64,000 nt of DNA. It comes from Diprion similis (taxonomy: Eukaryota; Arthropoda; Insecta; Hymenoptera; Diprionidae). Below the pieces are notes generated by a model. The model had not been told where the DNA came from and ran no database searches. It saw nothing but the letters and a program-made list of their open reading frames with translations. Both the position numbers and the translations under genes were made by a program. This document shows positions 25,701 to 36,700 of this stretch, piece by piece; the stretch's first letter is position 1; each line of letters begins with the position of its first letter. Location: positions 186,001-250,000 of the forward strand of contig NC_060105.1 of NCBI RefSeq assembly GCF_021155765.1, in the 5' to 3' direction.

Positions 25701-28700
25701 TGTGGTCATAAATGAATCCTCTCTTTAGCATGGTGAGCGATATGACTGGAACGCACACGTTCAGGGAGCTGTACTAATGGCTTACCACTGCGGCGTAGTA
25801 CTGTCTAGTATTCCAGCCGGTATGTTAGCAGAAAAATTTGGAGGTACCAAGGTTGTCGCGTAAGTCTGAAATGTTCATCCTATTGGTTAAGCATTCATAC
25901 ATTACATGTGTTATTGAGTGAAATTTATTCATCATTCCGAAGATTTAAAATTAATTATCTGTGCAACGGAAATTATATAACATAGAAGAAATGTATAATG
26001 AATTAAAAAAAGTTATTCGTATAGTTGACGTTGTATAAAAAACTGTCAGTCGATTCGAAGATAGTGGTGGTAATTACCCTCTTTGAATTCATAATCAGGG
26101 TGTATATAATGTAATATATAAAAAATTTGAAGACCAGAAATTTGATGAAACTTTACTTTTATACATGTACAAATTGTAAGCGTATATTGTTGGTTCGGCA
26201 GATTGGCGACTCTAATTCCTGCACTACTGAACCTGCTCATGCCATGGGCATCTAGTGTTCACTACATGTTCGTTATCGTCCTGCGGTTCCTGATGGGATT
26301 CTTCGGGGTTGGTTTATGATAGATGTCCAGATATGTAGATTTATCTCAATAGACATGTCCAATACATCTGCATGCATACATACATAATACTGGGATTAAA
26401 TATGGAAAAAAGCCACCTCGGCGCCTACAGAACGACAACGGGGCGCTACAATTTCGCGCGTGAGATGGAAAATTGTAACTCCGGTTGCCTATCTGTAGGC
26501 GCAGAGGTCGCTTTTTTTCACGTTTAAGCCCAGTATGTATAACATATGTATATGTATTAAGAAAGAGATATGCCGCTACTTCGAGCTCTAGGCCTTACAC
26601 AGTCTACGTTTCATGTCCAGCCAGCGATCTAAAGTCTTACCCCTTGCCCACAGAGTGCTGTTTACCCGGCTCTACACGCCATGATTGCCAGATGGGTGCC
26701 ACCCAGTGAGAAGGGAATGTTCGTATGGGCTATGCAAGGTAATTATGTACGCATTTTGTAAACTTGTAACAGGTTTCGGTTACCCCCAAATCAATTCTAC
26801 ACGTCGAGGAATTTTCGAGCAAAAAATATCCAGTCGTAGGATTCTGCAGTTATTGACATTTCAGTGAGCGTATAAATGATTCCATCAACCTCACAGCTAT
26901 ATCCATCCGGCGATGAAAAGTACACGGGTATTAAATCTAATTGAAAACTACAGTAGGTACTTATACTTTTGTTGTTACACAAAGTCGGTAGAGCGAATCC
27001 CTACAAATAACGGACCGTCGGGCAACCACAAAAGAACTAACGAGAAGCAACACCGTAACAGTCATAGCCCTTCCCGCAACGACATTTTCGCGTCATTTTC
27101 GCCTGAAAATATTTTCTTTACGGCATGGGAATTGAAAAGTCCACTTTTTGTGGCAGTTTTCGTTCCGTAAAGTGACGCTTTATACGGTAGCGAACAAAGT
27201 CGCGGAATAAAGTTTTTATCCCGCAGTTTTGATGCGCAGTTCGAAGTGCGCATCCCAAACTGCCGAATAAAGTAGCTTCGTCGAACAGATCGTGACATAC
27301 CCTCACTCTTCGTTTTGCTTTTCAATGCCCATACCGTAAACAATATTGTATGTGGCATGCCCGTAAACTATTTTTTTGGCTCGGATAATTTCAGTACTCG
27401 CTTCCGGCTTACCTTCAGCTCGTCCTGAAATCTTTATCCTTGCCAAAAAAAAACAGGCGGTTTACGGATATGCCACATAAATAGCTATTTTTTGCCTTTT
27501 TTGCCCAGCAAAGTTGGGCTTCATAGCTGTGACGTTTATCTTTATCGTGCGTGAACTATCTGCAACGATGTTCGATGGGTGTTTTACTGTTGATGGACGG
27601 GAAAATAGATTTTACAAATCATCGAACTGATCTGTCCGGAGATTCTTTCGGTAAGAATGATGTAAGCTCATCTATTCGGTTTTGTTGTTTACGGTGAAAC
27701 GAAGCATCATGGGTGATGTCGAATTATCGATGTCATATTGGAAATATAACTCACGATTCTCGTGTTATTACGCCGCTGAGTAATTTCTTCACGTAGTTGT
27801 TGAATTTTTTTGAGAAAATCGCAATTACGAGTGAGAAATTCTACAATAAAAAAACAGCAGACCCAGAGCTGACGGACAAGCATAGTATCAATTTTGTCTG
27901 TAACATCGGTTGGAAAATACATTCTTTGTTATATTTTTTAATACCCGGAGAATATTAACATTTGTTTTTACAACTCTCATGGTAGTATGTAATAGTTTAG
28001 AAAAAATTTATCTTATAGGTAGGAAGGCAGGGAATTATTTTTGATATGAAGTCCCGTCTTGTAATTTAGGCTATGACTAACAAGAAACTGAAGAGGCAAA
28101 CTGCGTACGAGTACAGGCTGTGCGCCTACGCAACAGTGCATATTGATGCTCATCAATTTAATACTCCGATGAAACAGTTACGTAAAAGATCTCTACGTAA
28201 TGGTGCGGAATTTGCGTTACATTTCTGAATGTAATCGACGCTGCCGTGTCTTCTCTTTCATGTTACAAGTAGGTATCATTCGCTTCTCCGCAGGTGGACC
28301 TTTCGGTACCGTAGTCACGTTTACTCTTTGCGGTCTAGTGATTGAAGCTTATGGATGGGCAGCTGCGTATTACGTGACCAGCGGACTCATTCTCGTATTT
28401 TTTGCCCTCTGGGTATACCTGATACATGACACACCCGACGGGCATCCGAATATCACAGAACGAGAAAAGGAATTTATTAAGAAACAAATTGGAACTAGCG
28501 TCAACAAGCAAAAAGTATGCAGGAATAATGATACAGATTATACCTAATATACCTGTATAGTGTATACAGACTGATGAAAGCTTTAGCTCGAATTATGTAA
28601 TTCTCGATTAATCCAATTCGCAGGTAAAGCCTCCTGTTGTCGCTATCATCACGTCGCTTCCATTCTTGGTCTTACTTTGGGCCCACTTTGCTAACATGTG

Positions 28701-30337
28701 GGGAATCTACTTCATAGCCACAAACGGGCCAATGTATACGCTCGGGGTTCTTGACTTTGACATGAAATCCGTGAGTATAATATGTAATATGACTTGTCAA
28801 GCGGTCACGCAAACAGTCACGTTCACATGAAAATTTGTTCGAATGGAATGTTGGTAACTTAAGAGGATTTGATTTTAAGGGTGGCATTACGACCGGACTG
28901 CCTTACATTGCCAGACTCGGGGCTGGTGTCTTATTTGCCGCTGCCGGAGACTACTTACGGAGAAAAAAGTACTTGACGGTCGTGTGGTTGCGCAAGATTT
29001 TCATGATTTCCTGTAATCTATTAAACGTACCTACCAGTCCTTTATTTTGTATATACCTACGTTTACTTCGCACGTGTAGCTTGCCGTCGGAATTTGGAAT
29101 TTTATTTGGCCACTCCTGGCCTCGATATCAGTCCACGCACAAGAATTTCGTGTTCACTTTGTTGAAAATTTTTCACGTGGAAAGAATTTCACAGATTCAT
29201 GAGGGAGATTGCGATATTTTTTCATGATTTTTTTATAACGATTTTTTCAGTATTTACTTGGAAATTTTCAAGTAATTTTTCACTTCAATGTACCTAGCTC
29301 TTCTCGTCCTCATCAGAAGTGACGAAATAAATGTACTTTAATCCCCGTGTAGTAAGGTATAAAACGTTGGTATACACATAGTGTCTCATTTCAAACGTAC
29401 CAAGTGAATATCTGGGAACCTAGAATAGTTGCAGAAAATTTTTTTTAGAATGCAGTTTCATGATTTTGAGGGGAATAAAATTTTTCATTGAATTACAACC
29501 CCCGGTTCAGACACATCCAATTCTGTCGAGCCTTTGCTAGGTGATGATGAAATCAATAATCGCAAGGTCTGTTAGTCTTAAAATCATGAAGCCATCACTT
29601 GAATCCTTTAGCTGCAGTTCTTCTCATTTCTGAGATATTTAATTGGTCCGTTTATCACGGTTCTTCCTCTAGAGACTAAATTACGGCTATTGATTGCATG
29701 GCTGGGTTTGAAAAAGTTGTCTATTTCTCTTGTCTATGCAGCTCACATGGCCCCAGCTTTGTGTTTACTTGGTATGACATACGCGGGATATGACAAAATC
29801 TGGGCAATTATAATGATGGTACTGGCCTTGGCTTTCAACGGCGCCGCCTGCCAGACAAGTCTCCAAAATCACCAAGATCTGGCACCCAACTACGCGGGAT
29901 CTCTTTATGGTGTAATGAACACGTTCGGCAGCTTTACCGGGTTCATTATTCCCGCTGTTGTCGGCGTTTTAACCAATAAGCGTGTACGTACAAACGTGTA
30001 TTTAATACGAGTTTCGACTAGCAGCGATTACGGCGTCCAGTTTCATGCTTGTACGCGAGCATATAAGCAATAATTGTATTTATTTCAATCGATTCAGAAC
30101 ACCGTGGAAGCGTGGCGTCCCATGTTTTGGATTTCCGCAATCGTATTTACATCCGCAACCGTCTTGTTTTGGCTCTTTGGCTCGGCGGATATTCAGCCGT
30201 GGAACGACATGAATAACAAAGGAGGAGTTGAAGAAGCTATTTCTACCATCCCCGATGAAGAGAAGAAAATGACAAATGGCAACAAAGAGGCTCAAGTCAT
30301 GTCCGATGAGGAAGAGGAAGAGAACTCCCGTCTTTAG
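16788..30337 (+). CDS. SLC17-type major facilitator anion transporter (putative inorganic phosphate cotransporter/sialin-like)
   Basis: Ten coding exons join in phase: 16788-16812, 24918-25060, 25729-25859, 26202-26307, 26654-26738, 28294-28514, 28624-28770, 28880-29012, 29742-29983 and 30098-30337, giving 491 codons including the stop, the usual SLC17 size. The short first exon (MSLAQILR plus one base, donor GTGAGT) was chosen because its phase exactly fits exon 2; an ATG at 24872 is a weaker alternative start. Exon 2 starts RRGILGAMMFLACMFSYFIR (TM1). Later segments include YPALHAMIARWVPPSEKG (the TM4 loop typical of SLC17), GGPFGTVVTF and NHQDLAPNYAG with MNTFGSFTGFIIP (late helices). The cytosolic tail ends in an acidic run, DEEEEENSRL. 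SLC17 proteins move phosphate, sialic acid, glutamate or urate, usually coupled to Na+ or H+; the substrate here cannot be read from sequence. The first intron is 8.1 kb and holds a foldback element. Confidence 0.92.
16813..24917 (+). other. First intron of the SLC17 transporter
   Basis: An 8.1-kb intron inferred from phase-compatible exons at both ends. It contains the TA-flanked foldback at 21901-22631, a GC-rich patch at about 18735-18845 next to a short GAT-rich repeat (18675-18713), and several open frames (20923-21291 and 21281-21508, both minus) that I do not count as genes. Most of it shows nothing I can name. Confidence 0.6.
21901..22631. mobile_element. Long inverted-repeat (foldback/MITE) element with TA flanks
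   Basis: Left arm about 21903-22150 and right arm about 22400-22629 are inverted, diverged copies of each other. The termini are CAGGTTGTATTATTTTAATC and CAGGGCGTTTCATTTTAATC, directly flanked by TA on both sides, as in Tc1/mariner-type insertions. Matching blocks inside include AAATATTTAG, GTGGAGRCGC and GTGAAGGTCGA. There is no transposase frame. A transcript of the host intron would carry a long, imperfect hairpin. Confidence 0.8.
25439..25530. mobile_element. 92-bp piggyBac-type MITE in SLC17 intron 2
   Basis: Begins TTAACCCTCCGCGGTCA and ends TGACCACGAAGAGTTAA, inverted copies matching at 14 of 17 bases, with TTAA at both outer ends. TTAA target sites and TTAACCC termini are characteristic of piggyBac-type elements. 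Inside, TGGGGTCG and CGACCCCA form an 8-bp hairpin with a 3-base loop (25459-25477). Confidence 0.75.
26388..26535. mobile_element. 148-bp TA-flanked MITE in SLC17 intron 4
   Basis: TIRs of about 40 bp, CTGGGATTAAATATGGAAAA on the left and CTGGGCTTAAACGTGAAAAA on the reverse-complemented right, continue through GCGCCTACAGA in both arms. TA directly flanks both ends, the mariner-type signature. No coding capacity. Confidence 0.8.
27347..27484. repeat. Short inverted-repeat element in SLC17 intron 5
   Basis: Arms of about 26 bp, TATGTGGCATGCCCGTAAAC and the inverted TATGTGGCATATCCGTAAAC, separated by roughly 80 bp. Likely another MITE remnant; target duplication not identified. Confidence 0.65.
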
Positions 30338-32286
30338 TCCCTTATTAGGACGTAAAAAAAATATAAGTGGTCCCACTAATCACCTCGTCTCTCAATAAGG
30401 ATTGTTCTAATTGTACGTCAGTTCAGCATTCGCCTACTTGCAAGCGAATACACATGCTGACGTTCTTATCCGGAGTAGTTCGCAAGCGTCTGCGCGACAC
30501 TTGTGTCGCTTACGTGGATATTTTTTCTCAATTATATTGTCGGTGGACCGACCACCTATTCTCCTTAGATTTTTATATTTATTTACGTGTATACATGGTG
30601 AATTCGTAACGATGGGAAATTATAGGGTGTATCATGTACGTGTGAATTTTGTATTCTCGTACGTTTTTGGATAAGGTTTTATAGTACAATCAGAACCACT
30701 GTACGTCGTATGACGTATGGCGATATATGTAACCAGCTTAAATATGCTAGGGGATGCAGTGCTTTTTCCAATACTGTAAAAATGCACTGAGGAGAAATTG
30801 AAGATATAAAATTTGCACACGCGCAGTACATTCTAACATTTCTCGCCGTCAGAGTCTCGATACACACTACACTTTGTCAATTCGGTTCCGGCAGACAGTA
30901 AATGTTGTTGAATTACGAGAAACCATGCACGATCTTTAATTCTTAATGGTAAAACTACTATTGTTTTTTTTCTTAGCGTGCTTGTTAGTGAGCTGCTTCT
31001 CATAACTCTATATTCTTAATATCCAAAGTTATTTTTGATATTGCGTCACTTTCTTTGACCTAACTGCCCTCCTTGAACCGAATGGAGAAACTGTACCGTA
31101 CACACCTTCTCTGACGAATTGTCAAATCTGACCGGCGTAGATTGATTATGTCGTTGATATATTCCAGTACTGTGTACTGATGGCAGCTAGAAACGCATAT
31201 GTTTTCGGCTGTGCAAGTACGTTCTAATACGTGGATACGTGTAGGTGTTACATGATATTCCCGACCAAGCTGCTATACAAGTACATGGATAATTAGTCAG
31301 ATGTACCATATAATAGATTAATAGATAAATACGTGCCAGACAGAAGCGCGAGCTACAACTAAAATGCTGGTCGCGCTCCTTACTTATATTTTTTTACTTA
31401 ATCGGAGAGAAAGAGAATGACCAAATGATCAAGAATCAAAGGAAGACGAAATATTACTGATACTAGCGAGCACGGAGTCGATTCTAAAGAGTATTAATTC
31501 TACTTCAAAACGTAGCTTAAAATATGCCATATAATGTATTACCACCTCATTGGACCGTCGGTCCGCAATTCGAGCAAGTGTCAAGGCAACAGCTGTATGT
31601 ACGAATACATGGTACAAGCTGCCGAATTTTGAAAACGCTTGTGTCCTACTCTAGCTACTTGGTGCTTAATAATTTTCAAAACCTGCTTCACTTGAGATTC
31701 GGCCGATCAGAGGTTCCTGCTCTTTGGTATAGCCTTGCACACCGATGCGTAATTTCGTGCATGCTAGATGCAACCAGTACGTGCCATTCCATATATATTG
31801 AAACTGTCAATCAGTAGATCATTCAATCGTTAGAGCTTCGATTGTGAGGCAATATATTTAAACAACCGCTGGATGGGGAGAAGGATCCTTTTGTGAATAT
31901 CCTTTGTGGAATATACTAGGCATTTATTCCTAATAACAATTAGGTTTTGCGTCTTACTTTATTTTATAATTATTATGTATCATTTCAAATATCTATTATT
32001 ATAGAGCGGTTGTCGACGCTTCAACTGTATGAGAACGCAATTGAATGTGATTTTCGATCAAACCATTGTTACAATAATAATTATTTTTTAAGAACACTTG
32101 GACCGTGAGAAAAACTAATTTCCATTTCATTGCATTACGCTTTTGTTGCTGCTTTCAACGACTCAAAAAATGGTATGACATCGAACTACCTATATTTTAA
32201 TTGAATAAGTGATATTTACTTTTTGAAAAAAACAAAGAATAGTAAAAATGGTACACGGGTGATACAACCCAGGTTTTAGTTATTGA
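30338..32286. other. Intergenic between convergent genes
   Basis: About 1.95 kb between the stop codons of the plus-strand SLC17 gene and the minus-strand gene at 32287-36057, hence shared 3' flanking DNA. I see no gene, and no clean AATAAA-type polyadenylation cluster that I would assign with confidence. Confidence 0.55.
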
Positions 32287-35200
32287 CTAGCTTTTATTTT
32301 TTCGACTCGACAAATGGATAATCGGAACAACCTCGAGGCTCTTACTGTACAGCTTTTTACCAGAGTCCAATTCTCTCGACTTACGCTCGCTGAGCTTGAC
32401 AGTTTGAACCCTATGCAGTGAATTACTCATGCCCCCATTCCACTTTGCTCCATCCTTGCTCTCCTCCTTGGTTATCCCGGATGATTTGCTACAGATTACG
32501 TCAGCTGCCAGTGCGGTACTTGTCATTCCTCTGCTCCCTTGCCCCCTCTTCACAGTGGGTCTGTCACGATTCATCTGGCGTTCGCAGGTACAGTCGCTGC
32601 ATGATTCTTGATTTCGGTTGAAAATATTTTTTAGAATACGCAAAGCCTTTACAGATTGTATGGGCAAGTTGCATCCACTCCTTGTACGGTCCTCTTTATA
32701 TTGTATTCCAGAGATTTGCGTCGCCGAAATTGGGTACGGGTTTATGACGGTGCCGCTGCCACAACTGTTTGAACCTACTACGTGAGGGCAGAAAGTTGGA
32801 ATTCTCAGACAGGAAATAAAACCACAATAACGCCTAAAAATTCGAACGTACATTATTACGATGTATGTACAGTATTGGTGCAGTATGTACATTAAGGTGT
32901 CCATTATTTCCCAAGTTGGTTGTTTTCTTGCTGCCGCCCCCTGAAGTTTTCGCTTTTGCCCTAAAAAATAATATAAAGCTCTTAATTTTCAAGTTAAATC
33001 TGCCACAATCATGTTATATCCCTCATTTAAATAACATGGGATTTTTGTACTTTTTAGAATTAATTTTTTATCTTTAGAACAAATATCAGTACAGCAATGA
33101 TCGATACATATTCCTGTAGGAAATTGAACGCTCTAAAAAAGAGGTCTGTTATAATTTTGCGATAAATGTACTCCTTTAAAAGTTATTCGAGGTCGAATTA
33201 TCGTTCATGGTAAATTTCATAGTTTTTTAAGTTTTGTCATAATTTCCCACAGGAATATCCATCAATCATTGCTGTACTGATATTTGTTCCAAAGATAAAA
33301 AAATTAATTCCAAAAACTGCAAAAATCTCATGTTGTTTAAATGGGAAATGTAACATGATTGTGGGATTGTGGTTTAAAATAAAAATTAGAAGCTTTTTTT
33401 GGTGTGATATTTTTTTTTTAGGGCAAAAACTAAAACTTTAGGGGGCGGCAGCAAAAATAAAACCAACTTGGGAAATGACGAACACCCTAATGTACACTAT
33501 AATATTCACCCAAAATTTCGGGTATAATTTTACATTTACACCATGGACTGCACATTTTTTATACAGGCATTTCAGCACGGTGTTTCCTACTTTGTTCTTG
33601 AATAACACTTTCTATTGCATTATACTCATAATACGTATCTGATTACATAGAATGCCAAAAAATTCTACACCATAATACTCGGCGGGTGTATAAGTGTACT
33701 GCCCTTCAAATATCTTACCGCACACCGACCACGCATCAGGAGTAAATGTAAAGCCGTGCACCATTCTTGCCCATTCTTCCAACGAATCTGCAGCTGGCGA
33801 ATGATTATTGTCATCCATGAAACTGATCATTCACGGGTTTTCTGTTCTAAGTATCGAGGGATCAACCTACCTGCCAGTTTCGTATTCGATGGTTGAATGC
33901 AGTTGGATTTTCGTCTCTGGGTTTCTGGTTTGTCCAGAATTGAGCTAGACGTCGAGGATGAAGTGCAAGCTCGAAGGTTGGCTTCTAAGAGGAGTTGCGT
34001 TCTTTTGGATGCAGCTGATATGGCCACTGTGTGAAATTGACTTGATAGTGTAACGGAAGGCTGATTTTCGCTGGTTTTGGATGGTGTTGCCATCACGTAA
34101 CAGGGGTTGTACGCGATTAAAATATCTTGGGTCCTGAGTATCTTCCCATGAATTTCTTCCCTCCTGACTCCAGGTGGACCATTCCATTCTTTATCAACAT
34201 TAGCCACGCAAACGGAACACTCTGAGCGCCTTACGCAAGTCGAGCAAATTGTTTTTTTAGGTTCATTCAATTCTACTAGGTCTGGCACACCAGCCAATCC
34301 GGTTTGTGTACTTGTGCTGAACGATGCCACGGCTTTGTTCTCCAATAAATCTCTCAGTCGTCGGGTTCTCGCGCCAAGTATATCATCCATTGGTTTACCT
34401 GTGGTATAAAAATTAGTTGCACGATATGAGACCGAGTCAACTTTGAACTGGTTTCTCCGCGGAATTTCTGTGCGAAGGGGCAGCGAAAGACTGTAAACAG
34501 AACACGTCAAGTTTTCTGGTAACCCCCCCCCCCCCCCCCTCTCACCCCTCGGCCCCCTTGAATATGTTAAAGTTTTCACCAGAGACGGCGTGTTCACCGG
34601 ATTTTATTTGGAAATGATTTTTTTAAGACAAGTTAGTTTTATCGGAGCCTAGTTTTTGAGATCTACAAGCTCGTTGTCACGGTGGTAACACTGGCAGATT
34701 GTAGAAAATCTTCATAGCAATGGTCCCTATCCAAGAATTAATACAGTAATGAGTAATAGTGGGCATGAAACTAACGTGATGCCCCTTCTTGGCGGATCGC
34801 TGCAACTTTTTCAGCTACAAACACCGACTTCTTTAGCAGACGGCCTATGATATCAGCGGCAACGGTAGGGGCTTTTTGGTGTATTTCAAAGTAAGTGTTA
34901 CACAAGAGAACCCCAACGACTGATAATACTATTACCGACGATTCGAAGGTATCGACAATGACATCGAGCCGTAGCTTTCTAAGTATCTCGTCGTTCGTGC
35001 CCTCGAGTACTTGGCACGATGCCAATGTCTGTACCATTTCATCCCTGTACGGTAAACGGATTTGACCAGCGCATCTTTCGACCACCTCGTTCAGTATCAA
35101 GTCCGCCGTGACCAGTGGACGAATACCGTTTTCCAAGCATTCCTCAATGATATCGCGCAGAAACGATTTTATTGCCGTCCACTCGGTAAGTAGACTTGTG

Positions 35201-36057
35201 TTGGATTGCCTTGGCTCGCAGGTCAGAATGGTTTGCGTGTCTGCATCGAGAACAATCTTTCCAAGATCGTTATAGTATTTGATATAAGTTTGTATCTCTT
35301 TGTGCTTGAGTTTAACTCCGGGAAAACTACAGCCGGGATCAGAGAGCCAGAATACTCTGTTCATTATGTGGTAAAGAATGTCCGTGACATAGGCGTCCGC
35401 TTTCGCGCTTTCCACTACGTTGTGATCTTCCAGCAAATCTTGCGCCGTGACTCCCTTAGTTAAGCGGTCAATAACGCGGACATTCGACGTATTCGGATCG
35501 AATTTCATAACAGTCTGTATAATTTCGGTTATTTTCTCTGCTACAGGTATGATTCGGTCGTTCATTATTCCTGCAACATTGAACCTTCAAGTAATTCCCA
35601 TCTTTGGCAGGTTTTGATCATTTGTAGTACATTATTGGTTTTATTACAACACAGCTGGAGATTATTATAATATGTGATTACTTGCGATATCCTCGAAATT
35701 GTGATCGTGTGGACATATTCTTCCCAAATACATTGTCTGCGTTGCTTCATCTTTATACTGGGACGGCAATTCGACTTTGGGTACACCCCGAAGGTAAGTT
35801 TGACATTCCACATCGCTGCAACTTATCCGTTTCTCTAACTCTGCAATAGTTATCAATAAGTCCCGTCTCATCGTTTTGAGCTGCACATTGCGTCTGATCA
35901 TCACATTGTCGACGCCCAAGACTAGGGGAGTGTCGCTCGCCCCCGATATCAATGTTGTTTCAGTTATTGTGCGAATCCCAGCATCTTCTTGGGGGGTTAT
36001 GGTTATCAACGTTTGCGTCCATGACTCTTCATCTGCTTTCACCGTTCCTTCCTGCAT
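32287..36057 (-). CDS. Uncharacterised 752-residue protein with multiple TQT/IQT motifs and a CxxC-x5-CxxC motif
   Basis: Five exons join with consistent phase throughout: 35682-36057, 34776-35570, 33871-34398, 33719-33787 and 32287-32777, for 753 codons including the stop. The start ATG at 36055-36057 is the first in frame. Four TQT triplets (residues about 14-16, 106-108, 237-239, 421-423), two IQT (143-145, 218-220) and one CQT (85-87) are spread over the first 425 residues; TQT is the anchor of LC8 dynein light chain binding peptides. Residues about 130-390 look helical and folded. Residues 442-454 carry CxxC-x5-CxxC, possibly a small zinc-binding loop. The C-terminal third is basic and Ser-rich. 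I recognise no family; dynein-linked or ciliary/sperm function is inference from the TQT anchors only. The gene lies 643 bp downstream of, and on the same strand as, the mannosidase stop. The small 69-bp exon has a good donor (GTAAGA) and acceptor (GCTGCAG). Confidence 0.8.
32893..33489. mobile_element. Long inverted-repeat foldback element in an intron, TA-flanked
   Basis: Left arm about 32895-33130 and right arm about 33244-33487 are inverted copies, with about 110 bp between. Ends read TAAGGTGTCCATTATTTCCC and, reverse complemented, TAGGGTGTTCGTCATTTCCC. Clear paired blocks include CAGTACAGCAATGAT/ATCATTGCTGTACTG-type stretches and the GGGGGCGGCAGCA motif near both ends. The element lies wholly in the fourth intron of the gene at 32287-36057, so the pre-mRNA should fold into a long near-continuous duplex. 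No transposase frame. Confidence 0.88.
34523..34539. repeat. Poly-C run in an intron
   Basis: About 17 consecutive C bases inside the second intron (34399-34775) of the minus-strand gene; on the transcript it is a poly-G run. The apparent long reading frame crossing it is not coding in this model. Confidence 0.9.
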
Positions 36058-36700
36058 CTGGATCTTACGTGAATTCGATTTAGACTTTCGCTATCCGCCA
36101 ATAGGTATAATTATCTAGCAACTGGAAATTTTACTGGCCATGGCATAGCATAATCCTAACTACGATTCGACCATTTTTTGTCATTTGCGTTGTATACCAT
36201 AATAATAGCTTCAGAGAGTCACTTCGTAAGTCCGATGCAGCACAGTGGGGTTAAATTGGGAAAGAAGGCTTATTTACCTTTGCCTACAATAAATGGCTAG
36301 TCGGCCCTTCTTAGGCCGTTCACTGTCTTAAAATGATCAAAGTGGTTAATTGCATTAGGAATTGATTTACAAAATTATTCTTCCTTTGATGTGAAAAAAT
36401 GTCACCTGGATGATTTGAACATCCTCTCTGAAGTAGGTACAATATTGACATGCGACCGTGTAACGATTCGCAAGTTTACACGTGTATATATGTATAGACG
36501 ATATGGAACAGCAATAAATGCAAATATGTATGTATTGTATAATTGCGATTTATTTATTTATAGAAACAATATTTAATAGATATTGGGTACATATATCGTT
36601 AACTTTCCTTCGTTATATATACATATATACATATATGTACACGATTTACACCACAGATGTGCTGGGCATACGCAAACCAATATCAAATCAATTAATTGAT
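36058..36700. other. Short intergenic gap between two minus-strand genes
   Basis: It holds the 3' flank of the mannosidase gene and the promoter side of the TQT-motif gene. A TA/AC-rich microsatellite-like tract lies at about 36610-36645. No other feature is supported. Confidence 0.55.

Noticed and set aside
33612-33830. Whole 72-residue frame as an independent gene
   Set aside because: Only 33719-33787 is coding, as a 69-bp exon of the TQT-motif gene; the flanks are intron.
34399-34597. N-terminal extension of the exon at 33871-34398 through the poly-C tract
   Set aside because: A good acceptor (ACCACAG) at 34399 joins in phase with the preceding exon; the extension would translate a homopolymer.
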